Part shown: positions 1 through 5,749 of the stretch, one piece after another
Layout of the letters: the number at the start of each line of letters is the position of its first letter
How positions within the stretch are numbered: the first letter of the stretch is position 1
Origin: Zoogloeaceae bacterium
GTDB lineage: Bacteria; Pseudomonadota; Gammaproteobacteria; Burkholderiales; Rhodocyclaceae
DNA: 9,879 nucleotides
Reading direction: 5' to 3'
NCBI GenBank assembly: GCA_031278735.1
Contig: JAITJU010000262.1
Span: 1 to 9,879, forward strand
Position numbers and translations under genes: made by a program
Notes under the pieces: generated by a model
What the model was told of the DNA's origin: nothing
The model's database searches: none
The model's input: the letters and a program-made list of their open reading frames with translations, nothing else

Positions 1-84
1 GAAGCCGCCAAACGCGCCGTCGAAATCGCCATCGAAGATTCCGAAACCGCCGCGCTGGATTTTCTGCGGGATGCGGAGAAATGA
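1..84 (+). CDS. 3' end of an unidentified protein (partial)
   Basis: The window opens inside a + strand reading frame (frame 1) that runs 27 codons to a TGA at 82-84. The visible C-terminus is alanine- and glutamate-rich, predicted helical, and ends in LDFLRDAEK. Codon third positions are mostly G or C, as in the neighbouring real genes, which supports coding. The start and most of the protein lie outside the window. I do not recognise the family from this tail and assign no function. The stop overlaps an ATG in the form ATGA, but the frame opened by that ATG closes after only 15 residues. Confidence 0.6.
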   Translation, partial: EAAKRAVEIAIEDSETAALDFLRDAEK

Positions 85-235
85 AACAGCGCGTTGCGCA
101 AGCTGGATTGTCTCCAACACCATCGTAAAGACGCAGGACGCGCGCATCCCGGAAGGCGACAAGCTGACCGGGCATGTCGCCGTCACCACGGGCAGCAACA
201 TCAGGCCATCAGGCTCCTGCCGAAATGAGCCGTCT
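81..235 (+). pseudogene. Possible remnant of a short gene
   Basis: Positions about 105-212 in frame 2 read like coding DNA: the third codon positions are strongly G or C and the translation (IVKTQDARIPEGDKLTGHV, continuing AVTTGSNI) looks protein-like. No good start with a ribosome binding site lies in that frame. The ATG at 81, which overlaps the upstream stop, is in another frame and stops at 128. An 8-bp unit, CATCAGGC, is directly duplicated at 199-214. Removing one copy would bring the frame to a stop shortly afterwards, ending in RLLPK. One reading is a small gene broken by a frameshift and a duplication. It could equally be non-coding DNA with coding-like composition. Family not recognised. 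Confidence 0.25.
199..214. repeat. 8-bp perfect tandem duplication
   Basis: CATCAGGC occurs twice in direct succession (199-206 and 207-214). The unit length is not a multiple of three, so it shifts any frame that crosses it. This looks like a slippage or micro-duplication event in a degenerating region. Confidence 0.75.
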
Positions 236-318
236 GGAACAAATCCGCTCGAAGCCAACCCGAAAGGGCGCCCATGACCTCAAACCTGGACAACCCCAAA
301 CGCCGCCGCCCGCTGTCC

Positions 319-431
319 GCGCCTTCGGCGCAAGGAACAAAGCCCTCTCCCGCCCTTGTCAGAGCGCCCCCCCAAAAAAGTGGGAGAGGAAACGGCAAGC
401 GGCGCCCATTTCAGAGGACAGTTGCTTGCCG
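319..431. repeat. Cluster of three inverted repeats downstream of trpF (REP-like or terminator region)
   Basis: Three perfect inverted repeats lie one after another just past the trpF stop (453). They are GCGCC/GGCGC with a 3-nt loop (319-331), CCTCTCCC/GGGAGAGG at 344-351 and 382-389, and CGGCAAGC/GCTTGCCG at 393-400 and 424-431. The middle pair encloses a run of seven C and six A (367-379), which on the transcribed - strand reads as T6 then G7. Arms of the CCTCTCCC/GGGAGAGG type are common in proteobacterial REP-like intergenic elements. A role in ending or stabilising the guaB-trpF transcript is inferred. No canonical stem followed directly by a U-tract is present, so this is not a textbook terminator. 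Confidence 0.45.
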
Positions 432-452
432 GGTCTGGCGCGCCCGCAAGCG

Positions 453-1097
453 TCATTCTCCTCTGTATTCCGAACGCGCCGCCGCGATGAAATCGGCCAT
501 GCGCCGGTGATCCTTGACGCCTTTCGCCGATTCGACGCCGCTGGAAACGTCGACGGCGGCAGGACGCGCGCGGCGTATCGCCTCGCCGACGTTTTCCGGC
601 GTGAGGCCGCCGGAAAGAATGACCGGCAAGGGCAAACCCGGCGGAATCAGCGACCAGTCGAAGGTCTTGCCCGCGCCGCCGTAGCCTTCCGTGAAGGCGT
701 CCAGCAACAGGGCGCGGGCGCGGGAAAAACGACGGGCGCAGGCGGGCAAATCCATGTCCGGCGTGACGCGCGCCGCCCGGATGTAGGGACGCTGCCAGCG
801 TTCGCATTCCGCGGGCGTTTCGTCGCCATGGAACTGCAACAGGTCAAGCGGCGCGACCGCCAGCGCCGCCTCGATTTCCGCCGCTTGCGCGTTGACGAAC
901 AATCCCACCGCCGACACGAATGGCGGCAGATGCCGCGCCAGCATCGCCGCCTCCCGGGGGGCGACATAGCGGGGACTTTGCCGATAGAACACGAACCCGA
1001 CCGCGTCCGCCCCCGCCGCCACTGCCGCCGCCACGTCTTCCGAACGGGTCAGGCCGCATATCTTCACTCGCGGAGCGACATTCACGGCGCGGCTCAT
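453..1097 (-). CDS. trpF: Phosphoribosylanthranilate isomerase
   Basis: The enzyme catalyses the Amadori rearrangement of N-(5'-phosphoribosyl)anthranilate to CdRP, a cytoplasmic step of tryptophan synthesis. From the ATG at 1097 the protein has 214 residues, the usual size of a monofunctional TrpF (beta/alpha)8 barrel. The hallmark VKICGLTR carries the general-base Cys14. Other family motifs are GFVFYRQSPRYV, LQFHGDE, LLDA with the general-acid Asp133, LSGGLTPENV, and the phosphate-binding DVSSGVES near 173-180. A second ATG at 1133 would add 12 residues that do not resemble the family N-terminus, so 1097 is preferred, though neither start has a strong Shine-Dalgarno sequence. It follows guaB on the same strand with a 57-nt gap (21 nt from the upstream ATG), so co-transcription is likely. 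In many betaproteobacteria trpF is followed by trpB; here nothing resembling trpB follows. Confidence 0.95.
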   Translation of the reverse strand: MSRAVNVAPRVKICGLTRSEDVAAAVAAGADAVGFVFYRQSPRYVAPREAAMLARHLPPFVSAVGLFVNAQAAEIEAALAVAPLDLLQFHGDETPAECERWQRPYIRAARVTPDMDLPACARRFSRARALLLDAFTEGYGGAGKTFDWSLIPPGLPLPVILSGGLTPENVGEAIRRARPAAVDVSSGVESAKGVKDHRRMADFIAAARSEYRGE

Positions 1098-1154
1098 GCG
1101 CGGGCGATCCCGCAGACAGGGACGCTTCTCCATCCCCTGCCCGCCGCCTTTCGA

Positions 1155-2618
1155 TCATTCAACATGGTAATTCGGCGCTTCCTTGGTGATCTGCACGTCG
1201 TGCACATGCGATTCACGCACGCCGGCGGGCGTGATTTCCACACAGACGGCCTTTTCGTGCACTTCCGGGATGGAAGCGCAGCCCAGATAGCCCATCGACG
1301 AGCGCAGGCCGCCGATCAATTGATGGATGACCGCCAGCACGGAACCCTTGTACGGCACGCGTCCCTCGATGCCCTCCGGCACGAATTTATCCACGTTGGC
1401 CGTGCCTTCCTGGAAATAACGATCGGAAGAGCCAGCCTGCATCGCGCCCAGAGACCCCATGCCGCGATAGGACTTGTAGGAGCGCCCCTGATAGAGTTCC
1501 ACTTCACCCGGCGCTTCTTCCGTGCCGGCGAACAGGCCGCCCAGCATCACGGTATCCGCGCCCGCGGCAATCGCCTTGGCGATGTCGCCGGAATAGCGGA
1601 CGCCGCCGTCGGCAATCATCGGCACCCCCGTGCCCTTCAACGCCCCGGCGACATTCTGGATGGCCGTAATCTGCGGCACCCCCACGCCCGCCACGATGCG
1701 CGTGGTGCAAATGGAGCCAGGGCCTATGCCCACCTTGACCGCGTCCGCGCCCGCATCCGCCAGCGCCAGCGCCGCTTCCGCCGTGGCGATGTTGCCGCCG
1801 ACCACCTCTACCCGCGGGAAATTGCGCTTCACCCATTGCACCCTGTCCAGAACGCCCTGCGAATGTCCATGCGCGGTATCCACCACGATCACGTCGACGC
1901 CCGCTTCCACCAGCAAGCGCGCCCGTTCCTCCGTGCCTTCGCCAACGCCGACCGCCGCGCCCACACGCAGCCTGCCCGCTTCATCCTTGTTGGCGTCGGG
2001 GTGCTCTGTCGCCTTGGTGATGTCCTTGACCGTAATCAACCCGCTGAGGCGAAACGCCGCGTCCACGACCAGCACCCGTTCCAGCCGGTGCGCGCGCAGG
2101 AGCGCCTTGGCCTCCTCGATGCTGGCGCCTTCCGATACCGTCACCAGTCGCGCGCGCGGCGTCATAATCGCCCGCACCGGCTGGGCGAGATTGGTCTCGA
2201 AACGCAGGTCACGGTTAGTGACGATGCCCGCCACAATTCCCGCCGCGTCCACGACCGGAAAACCGGAAATCCGGTGCTGACGGGAGAGTTCCAGCACCTC
2301 GCGCACGGAAATTTCCGGGCCGACCGTGATCGGATCCCGCAAAACGCCGGATTCATGGCGCTTGACCTTGGCCACCTCGGCGGCCTGGGCGCTGGCGGCG
2401 AGATTCTTGTGGATGATGCCGATACCGCCCTCCTGCGCCAAGGCAATCGCCAGCCGCCCTTCCGTCACCGTATCCATGGCGGCGGAAACCAGCGGCATGT
2501 TGAGCGCGATATTGCGGGTAAACCGGGTGGTCAGACGGACATCCCGCGGCAAAATCCGGGAGTGGGCGGGGACGAGCAGAACATCGTCGAAAGTAAGTGC
2601 TTTTTGCAGCAATCGCAT
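1155..2618 (-). CDS. guaB: IMP dehydrogenase
   Basis: Oxidises IMP to XMP with NAD+, the committed step of guanine nucleotide synthesis. It is full length at 487 residues and starts with the typical LTFDDVLLVPAHS. The TIM barrel is split by a pair of CBS domains at about 92-205 (PITVGPEISVREVLEL; GIVTNRDLRF; GLITVKDITKA). The active-site loop GPGSICTTR places the catalytic cysteine at 304. The IMP-binding DGGVRYSGD is near 337-345, the SYRGMGSLGAM segment near 383-393, and the Arg-Tyr pair of the mobile flap at 400-401. All key residues are present, so an active enzyme is expected. A TATAAT box sits about 29 nt upstream inside a palindrome. The leader has no Shine-Dalgarno; it reads CCCUCCU where one would sit. 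guaA, the common partner, is not downstream; trpF is. Confidence 0.98.
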   Translation of the reverse strand: MRLLQKALTFDDVLLVPAHSRILPRDVRLTTRFTRNIALNMPLVSAAMDTVTEGRLAIALAQEGGIGIIHKNLAASAQAAEVAKVKRHESGVLRDPITVGPEISVREVLELSRQHRISGFPVVDAAGIVAGIVTNRDLRFETNLAQPVRAIMTPRARLVTVSEGASIEEAKALLRAHRLERVLVVDAAFRLSGLITVKDITKATEHPDANKDEAGRLRVGAAVGVGEGTEERARLLVEAGVDVIVVDTAHGHSQGVLDRVQWVKRNFPRVEVVGGNIATAEAALALADAGADAVKVGIGPGSICTTRIVAGVGVPQITAIQNVAGALKGTGVPMIADGGVRYSGDIAKAIAAGADTVMLGGLFAGTEEAPGEVELYQGRSYKSYRGMGSLGAMQAGSSDRYFQEGTANVDKFVPEGIEGRVPYKGSVLAVIHQLIGGLRSSMGYLGCASIPEVHEKAVCVEITPAGVRESHVHDVQITKEAPNYHVE

Positions 2619-2638
2619 CGTCTTTAATCAGGAGGGAC

Positions 2639-2659
2639 AAAACGGTATTATACCGTTTT
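2639..2659. promoter_or_regulatory. 21-bp perfect palindrome over the guaB promoter (candidate operator)
   Basis: The arms AAAACGGTAT and ATACCGTTTT are exact reverse complements around a single central T. The dyad spans the guaB -10 box and its likely transcription start, so a bound dimeric repressor would block guaB. It lies between divergent guaB and the DUF4124 gene and could act on both. It does not match the E. coli PurR consensus as I know it. A chance self-complementary promoter cannot be excluded, but ten matched pairs around one base is unusual. Confidence 0.5.
2647..2652 (-). promoter_or_regulatory. guaB -10 box
   Basis: On the - strand these bases read TATAAT, a perfect sigma-70 -10 hexamer. 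It would start transcription near 2640 and give a leader of about 20 nt before the guaB ATG. No convincing -35 hexamer lies 16-18 bp upstream; the best candidates there are ACCGGG and AACCGG. Recognition may therefore rely on an activator or simply be weak. Confidence 0.5.
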
Positions 2660-2713
2660 CCGTCTTTTTCCCGGTTCGTATTCTGTCCAACCCATTTCAA
2701 GAAAGGTGCCGCC

Positions 2714-3157
2714 ATGCATATCCGACTCACGCTTGCCGTTTTGCTCTCCCTCGCCGCGTTTTCCGTCGCCCAGGCCGATGTCTATAAATGGAAGGATGCT
2801 CAGGGTCGCACCATCATCTCGGACACGCCGCAGCCCGGAAAAAAAGCCGTGACGACGCCTTCCGCCGCGCCCGACCAGACTGGCGACGCGCAGAAAACAC
2901 TGGACGATCAGGAATTGGAATTCAGAAAACGCCAGGAAGAACGGGAAGCTGCCGAGAAGAAGCAAAACGAGGAAACCGCCGCCGCCGCCCGGAAGACGGA
3001 AGCCTGCGAACGCTCGCGCAGCAACCTGGACATGCTGGAATCCGGCACACGCATCATGCGGCCCAACGCGCAGGGCAAACCCGAATACATCAATGACCAG
3101 CAACGCCAGGCAGAAATCGAGCGCGTTCGCGAGAACATGCAGAGAAACTGCAGCTGA
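2714..3157 (+). CDS. Secreted DUF4124 domain protein
   Basis: A 147-residue protein with a Sec signal peptide: a basic start (MHIR), a hydrophobic core (LTLAVLLSLAAFSV) and a predicted signal peptidase I cut after AQA at residue 21. The mature protein opens with DVYKWKDAQGRTIISDTPQ, the signature of DUF4124, a short beta-rich domain found near the N-terminus of exported proteobacterial proteins and of unknown function. Residues about 62-95 are rich in Glu, Lys, Arg and Gln and probably form a coiled coil. The C-terminal half carries two cysteines (97 and 146) that could form a disulfide. The start has a Shine-Dalgarno-like GAAAGG about 7 nt upstream. It is transcribed divergently from guaB and is likely a single-gene unit ended by the hairpin at 3175-3199. 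A periplasmic location is inferred. Confidence 0.9.
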   Translation: MHIRLTLAVLLSLAAFSVAQADVYKWKDAQGRTIISDTPQPGKKAVTTPSAAPDQTGDAQKTLDDQELEFRKRQEEREAAEKKQNEETAAAARKTEACERSRSNLDMLESGTRIMRPNAQGKPEYINDQQRQAEIERVRENMQRNCS

Positions 3158-3174
3158 CCGTTCCGCATCGGGCT

Positions 3175-3199
3175 AAAAAGCGCCGCGCGGACTTTTTTT
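3175..3199. terminator. Candidate bidirectional terminator
   Basis: AAAAAG at 3175-3180 pairs with CTTTTT at 3192-3197, enclosing a GC-rich core (CCGCGCGG at 3183-3190), and the T-run continues to 3199. The A-tract and T-tract flank the stem, so it could act on both strands. It lies 17 nt after the DUF4124 stop and overlaps the last bases of the convergent PLP-enzyme gene. The inner stem is short, so efficiency is uncertain. Confidence 0.55.
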
Positions 3200-4424
3200 A
3201 CTCTTCCCTCCCGGAAAAGGATAGCGCCCGACGCATGTCCGCCTGCAAGTCGGCGGCATTTTCCAAACCGACGGCGATGCGCACCAGCGAAGGCGCAATC
3301 CCGGCGCGCCGCATTTGTTCGGGCGTCAGGCTGGCTTCCCACATTGATGCGGCATGCACCACCAGCGTTTCGACGCCGCCCAGACTGACGGCGTTGCGGG
3401 CAAGTTTCAGGGCGGCGACGAATCTCTGCGCGGCGCGAAAGCCTTGTTCATCGCCGTCGCCGTTCTTGAGTTCGATGCTCAACACGCCGCCGCCGTGTTT
3501 CATCTGCCGCTTCGCCAGTTCATGCTGCGGGTGGCTGGCAAGTTCCGGGTAATGGACGCGTGCAATGGCCGGATGCGCTTCCAGAAATCGCGCCAGGGCG
3601 AGCGCGTTTTCATTCTGGCGGGCGACGCGCATGGGCAGTGTGCGCAACCCGCGCAGGAGCAAGAAGGCGTTGAAGGGACTCACGTTGCTGCCCAGCACGA
3701 TGGAACGCTCCCAGATTTTTTCCACTGCCGCGCGACTGCCGCAAACCACGCCCGCGATCAGGTCGCTGTGGCCGCCCAGGTATTTGGTGGCGCTGTGCAG
3801 CACGAGGTCGATGCCAAAATCGCGCGGATGCTGGTTGATGGGCGAGGCAAAGGTATTGTCCGCCAGCGTGGTGATGCCGCGGCTGCTGGCGAATCCGGCA
3901 ACGGCGGCAAGATCGGTCAGCGCCAGCGTTGGGTTGGAGGGCGTCTCCGCCACAATCATTCGGGTATTTTTACGCGCGGCTTTGCTGAACGCCTGCGGGT
4001 CGCGCTGATCGACCAGGGTCACTTCCACGCCCATTCCCGGCAACAGGTCGGTGAGCAGTTTCGCGGTGCCCATGTAGTGCGAGGTCTGCGCCACGACGTG
4101 ATCGCCCGCGCGCGCATGGGCAAGCAGCGCGGCGCTCATCGCGCCCATGCCGGAAGACATGAGGAGCGCCGCTTCCATGCCTTCCAGACGGGCCAGCAGG
4201 CGCTCGCAGCGCTCCTGCGTCGGATTGCCGTAGCGGGCATAGTAACGCGGGTGGCGCGGCTGATTGGCCATCGCGGCGAATTCGGCGGATGAGCGAGCGG
4301 CATAGGTCGAAGCGGGCCAGATTGCCGGAGCAAGCGCCGTATCGTTGGCTTCGGGATTGTCCCAATCCAGATCGCCGTGAATGACCAGCGATTGCGGATC
4401 GAGTAAATCATCAGCGTCTTGCAT
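3198..4424 (-). CDS. PLP-dependent trans-sulfuration (Cys/Met metabolism) family enzyme
   Basis: A 408-residue fold-type I PLP enzyme of the family that includes cystathionine gamma-synthase, cystathionine beta- and gamma-lyase, methionine gamma-lyase and O-acyl-homoserine sulfhydrylase. Visible landmarks are YARYGNPTQ at 62-70 (Tyr and Arg that contact the cofactor phosphate), SSGMGAMSAAL at 90-100, the PLP-stacking tyrosine in TSHYMGT at 114-120, the cofactor aspartate in LADNTFASP near 188-196, and the Schiff-base lysine K214 in SATKYLGGHSD. The substrate carboxylate arginine is expected in LVRIAVGLE near the C-terminus. The usual HPAxMTH segment is here HAASMWEA, which leaves specificity open. 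Cystathionine beta-lyase (MetC) is one candidate but cannot be separated from relatives by eye. An AGGAGG lies 11 nt before the ATG. The RDD gene ends 43 nt upstream on the same strand, so a two-gene unit is possible. Confidence 0.9.
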   Translation of the reverse strand: MQDADDLLDPQSLVIHGDLDWDNPEANDTALAPAIWPASTYAARSSAEFAAMANQPRHPRYYARYGNPTQERCERLLARLEGMEAALLMSSGMGAMSAALLAHARAGDHVVAQTSHYMGTAKLLTDLLPGMGVEVTLVDQRDPQAFSKAARKNTRMIVAETPSNPTLALTDLAAVAGFASSRGITTLADNTFASPINQHPRDFGIDLVLHSATKYLGGHSDLIAGVVCGSRAAVEKIWERSIVLGSNVSPFNAFLLLRGLRTLPMRVARQNENALALARFLEAHPAIARVHYPELASHPQHELAKRQMKHGGGVLSIELKNGDGDEQGFRAAQRFVAALKLARNAVSLGGVETLVVHAASMWEASLTPEQMRRAGIAPSLVRIAVGLENAADLQADMRRALSFSGREE

Positions 4425-4467
4425 GGCGTTCGTTTCCTCCTCTTCAAAAAAGTCGCTGCCGCGCGCG

Positions 4468-4875
4468 TCAATGACGAATCAGGCGCGTGTCGGCGATGCG
4501 GTCGTGCAGAAACTGTTTGTCCGGGTCGATGAAGCGCCATAACAGGCCAATGCCCAGCGCGAGGATGCCGAACCACGCGGCGAAATATCTGAGCATGGCC
4601 TGCAGGGGACGCAAGGGGCCGCCATGCTTGTCGATCAGCTTGATCCGCCAGGTCTTCATCGCCAGCGTCTGTCCGCCGCGCAGCCAGAAACCGACGAAAT
4701 ACAGTCCCAACAAAATGACGAAATGCGCGCGTTGCACCCAGGGCGCCGCCGCAATGCCCGCCAGCGCGCCCAACAGGATGTAGGGCAGCAAAAGCCCCCC
4801 CGCGAACACGGCCAGAAGCAGCAGGGTCTCATAAAGCATCGCGGCGATACAGCGCAAAAAAGAAGGCGTGGGCAT
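4468..4875 (-). CDS. RDD family membrane protein
   Basis: A 135-residue inner-membrane protein of unknown function. The three hydrophobic segments, about 11-36, 50-65 and 96-113, fit the small RDD fold. The family's conserved residues can be seen: an Arg in the first segment region (FLRCIAAMLYE), the loop motif RGGQTLAMKTWRIKLID at 66-82, and the C-terminal DPDKQFLHDRIADTRLI. The ATG at 4875 is chosen. A TTG two codons upstream (4881) is in frame but also lacks a Shine-Dalgarno sequence, and a stop lies 9 codons further up. The protein precedes the PLP enzyme on the same strand; I see no functional link between them beyond proximity. Confidence 0.88.
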   Translation of the reverse strand: MPTPSFLRCIAAMLYETLLLLAVFAGGLLLPYILLGALAGIAAAPWVQRAHFVILLGLYFVGFWLRGGQTLAMKTWRIKLIDKHGGPLRPLQAMLRYFAAWFGILALGIGLLWRFIDPDKQFLHDRIADTRLIRH

Positions 4876-4907
4876 GGGCAAATGAAGTTGGCAAAGGTTG
4901 ATGTGCG

Positions 4908-4913
4908 TTTATA
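4908..4913 (-). promoter_or_regulatory. Possible -10 box for the RDD gene
   Basis: The - strand reads TATAAA about 32 nt before the RDD start, in the 54-nt gap after pgeF. No good -35 hexamer is visible at 16-18 bp. This is a weak prediction, supported mainly by position. Confidence 0.3.
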
Positions 4914-4929
4914 GCCTGTTTTCCGGATT

Positions 4930-5745
4930 TTATGCGTCCTTGTCCTTCCCAAGCCAGATCAGGCTCGCCATGCGCCCCGTCTGACGGTCACGCCGCCAGG
5001 AAAAGAAGCGGGCGGCATCGTGGCGGGTGCAGAAGTCGCCGCCAAAAATTCGCGTGACGCCAATGCGGGAAAGCGCCAGACGCGCCAGATGGTAAAGGTT
5101 GGCGAAGTATTTTTTTTCCGCCGCTGCGGCGCTCAACGGCGCAGCTTCCCGAAAGGCGGCGTCGGCGGCAAGATGATGATGGGCAAGAAAAGCGGCGCGC
5201 ACTTCCGCGCCGACAATGAACGCGTTTGGACCAATGGCGGGGCCGAACCAGACCAGCAGACGCTCCGGCGGAAGACGCATGGCCGCCACCGTGTTTTCCA
5301 GCACGCCCGCCAGCAGACCGCGCCAGCCGGCATGAGCGGCGGCAACGACTTCGCCCTGAACGTCGCAGAACAACACCGGCAGACAATCCGCCGTCATGAT
5401 GGCGCAGGCGGGACCCGGCGCGCGGCACACGGCGGCGTCGGCGCGCGGCGGCGCGGCGGCGGACATCGAATCTTCCGACAACTCGACCACTTGCGCGCCA
5501 TGCGTCTGTTCCAGCCAGACGGGCGTAGCGGGCAGCAGGCGCAGCAGCAGGGCGCGGTTGCGGCGCACCGCTTCCGGCGCGTCGCCCACGTGCGCGCCCA
5601 GATTGAAGCCCGCGTATGCCAAGGCGCTGACGCCGCCCGTGCGCGTGGTCTGCACACTCCCGACCCTCGGCGGCGTCGGCCAGTCTGGATGGATGAAGCG
5701 CGGCGCGACGCCAAAAGGCGCGGCGGCGGCAACGGCTTTTGTCAT
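4930..5745 (-). CDS. pgeF: Peptidoglycan editing factor PgeF (YfiH / laccase-domain family)
   Basis: A 271-residue YfiH/DUF152 family protein. Characterised members act as purine nucleoside phosphorylase or deaminase-like metalloenzymes, and the E. coli protein prevents misincorporation of serine for alanine in peptidoglycan stem peptides. The metal and active-site signatures are complete: EQTHGAQV (His82), TADCLPVLF (Cys121), AAHAGWRGL (His138), GPAIGPNAFIVG, the EKKYFANLYHLARL helix, and the C-terminal FCTRHDAARFFSWRRD followed by TGRMASLIWL. Length matches the family. The start lies 4 nt after the rluD stop, with a GGGG tract inside the rluD 3' end serving as the likely ribosome site, so the two are almost certainly translationally coupled. 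The rluD-pgeF order is a widely conserved proteobacterial arrangement. Confidence 0.95.
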   Translation of the reverse strand: MTKAVAAAAPFGVAPRFIHPDWPTPPRVGSVQTTRTGGVSALAYAGFNLGAHVGDAPEAVRRNRALLLRLLPATPVWLEQTHGAQVVELSEDSMSAAAPPRADAAVCRAPGPACAIMTADCLPVLFCDVQGEVVAAAHAGWRGLLAGVLENTVAAMRLPPERLLVWFGPAIGPNAFIVGAEVRAAFLAHHHLAADAAFREAAPLSAAAAEKKYFANLYHLARLALSRIGVTRIFGGDFCTRHDAARFFSWRRDRQTGRMASLIWLGKDKDA

Positions 5746-5749
5746 GGCG

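Noticed and set aside
217..232. GCCGTCTGGAA resembling the Neisseria DNA uptake sequence
   Set aside because: One mismatch and a single occurrence in the window; true uptake sequences are exact and frequent.
280..465. Small - strand frame starting at 465 with GAGGAG upstream, overlapping the trpF stop
   Set aside because: The ribosome-site-like sequence is attractive, but the product (about 60 residues) crosses the inverted-repeat cluster and reads as low-complexity Arg/Gly/Pro. It is most likely not a gene.
174..2627. Very long + strand open frame (817 codons) opposite trpF and guaB
   Set aside because: It is antisense to two clearly real genes and rich in Arg, His and Ala without family motifs. 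Long antisense frames are expected in GC-rich DNA with strong codon bias.
3354..4292. + strand open frame of 312 codons opposite the PLP enzyme
   Set aside because: It is a shadow of a gene with intact catalytic motifs on the other strand. The composition is His-, Arg- and Gln-rich and no domain is recognisable.
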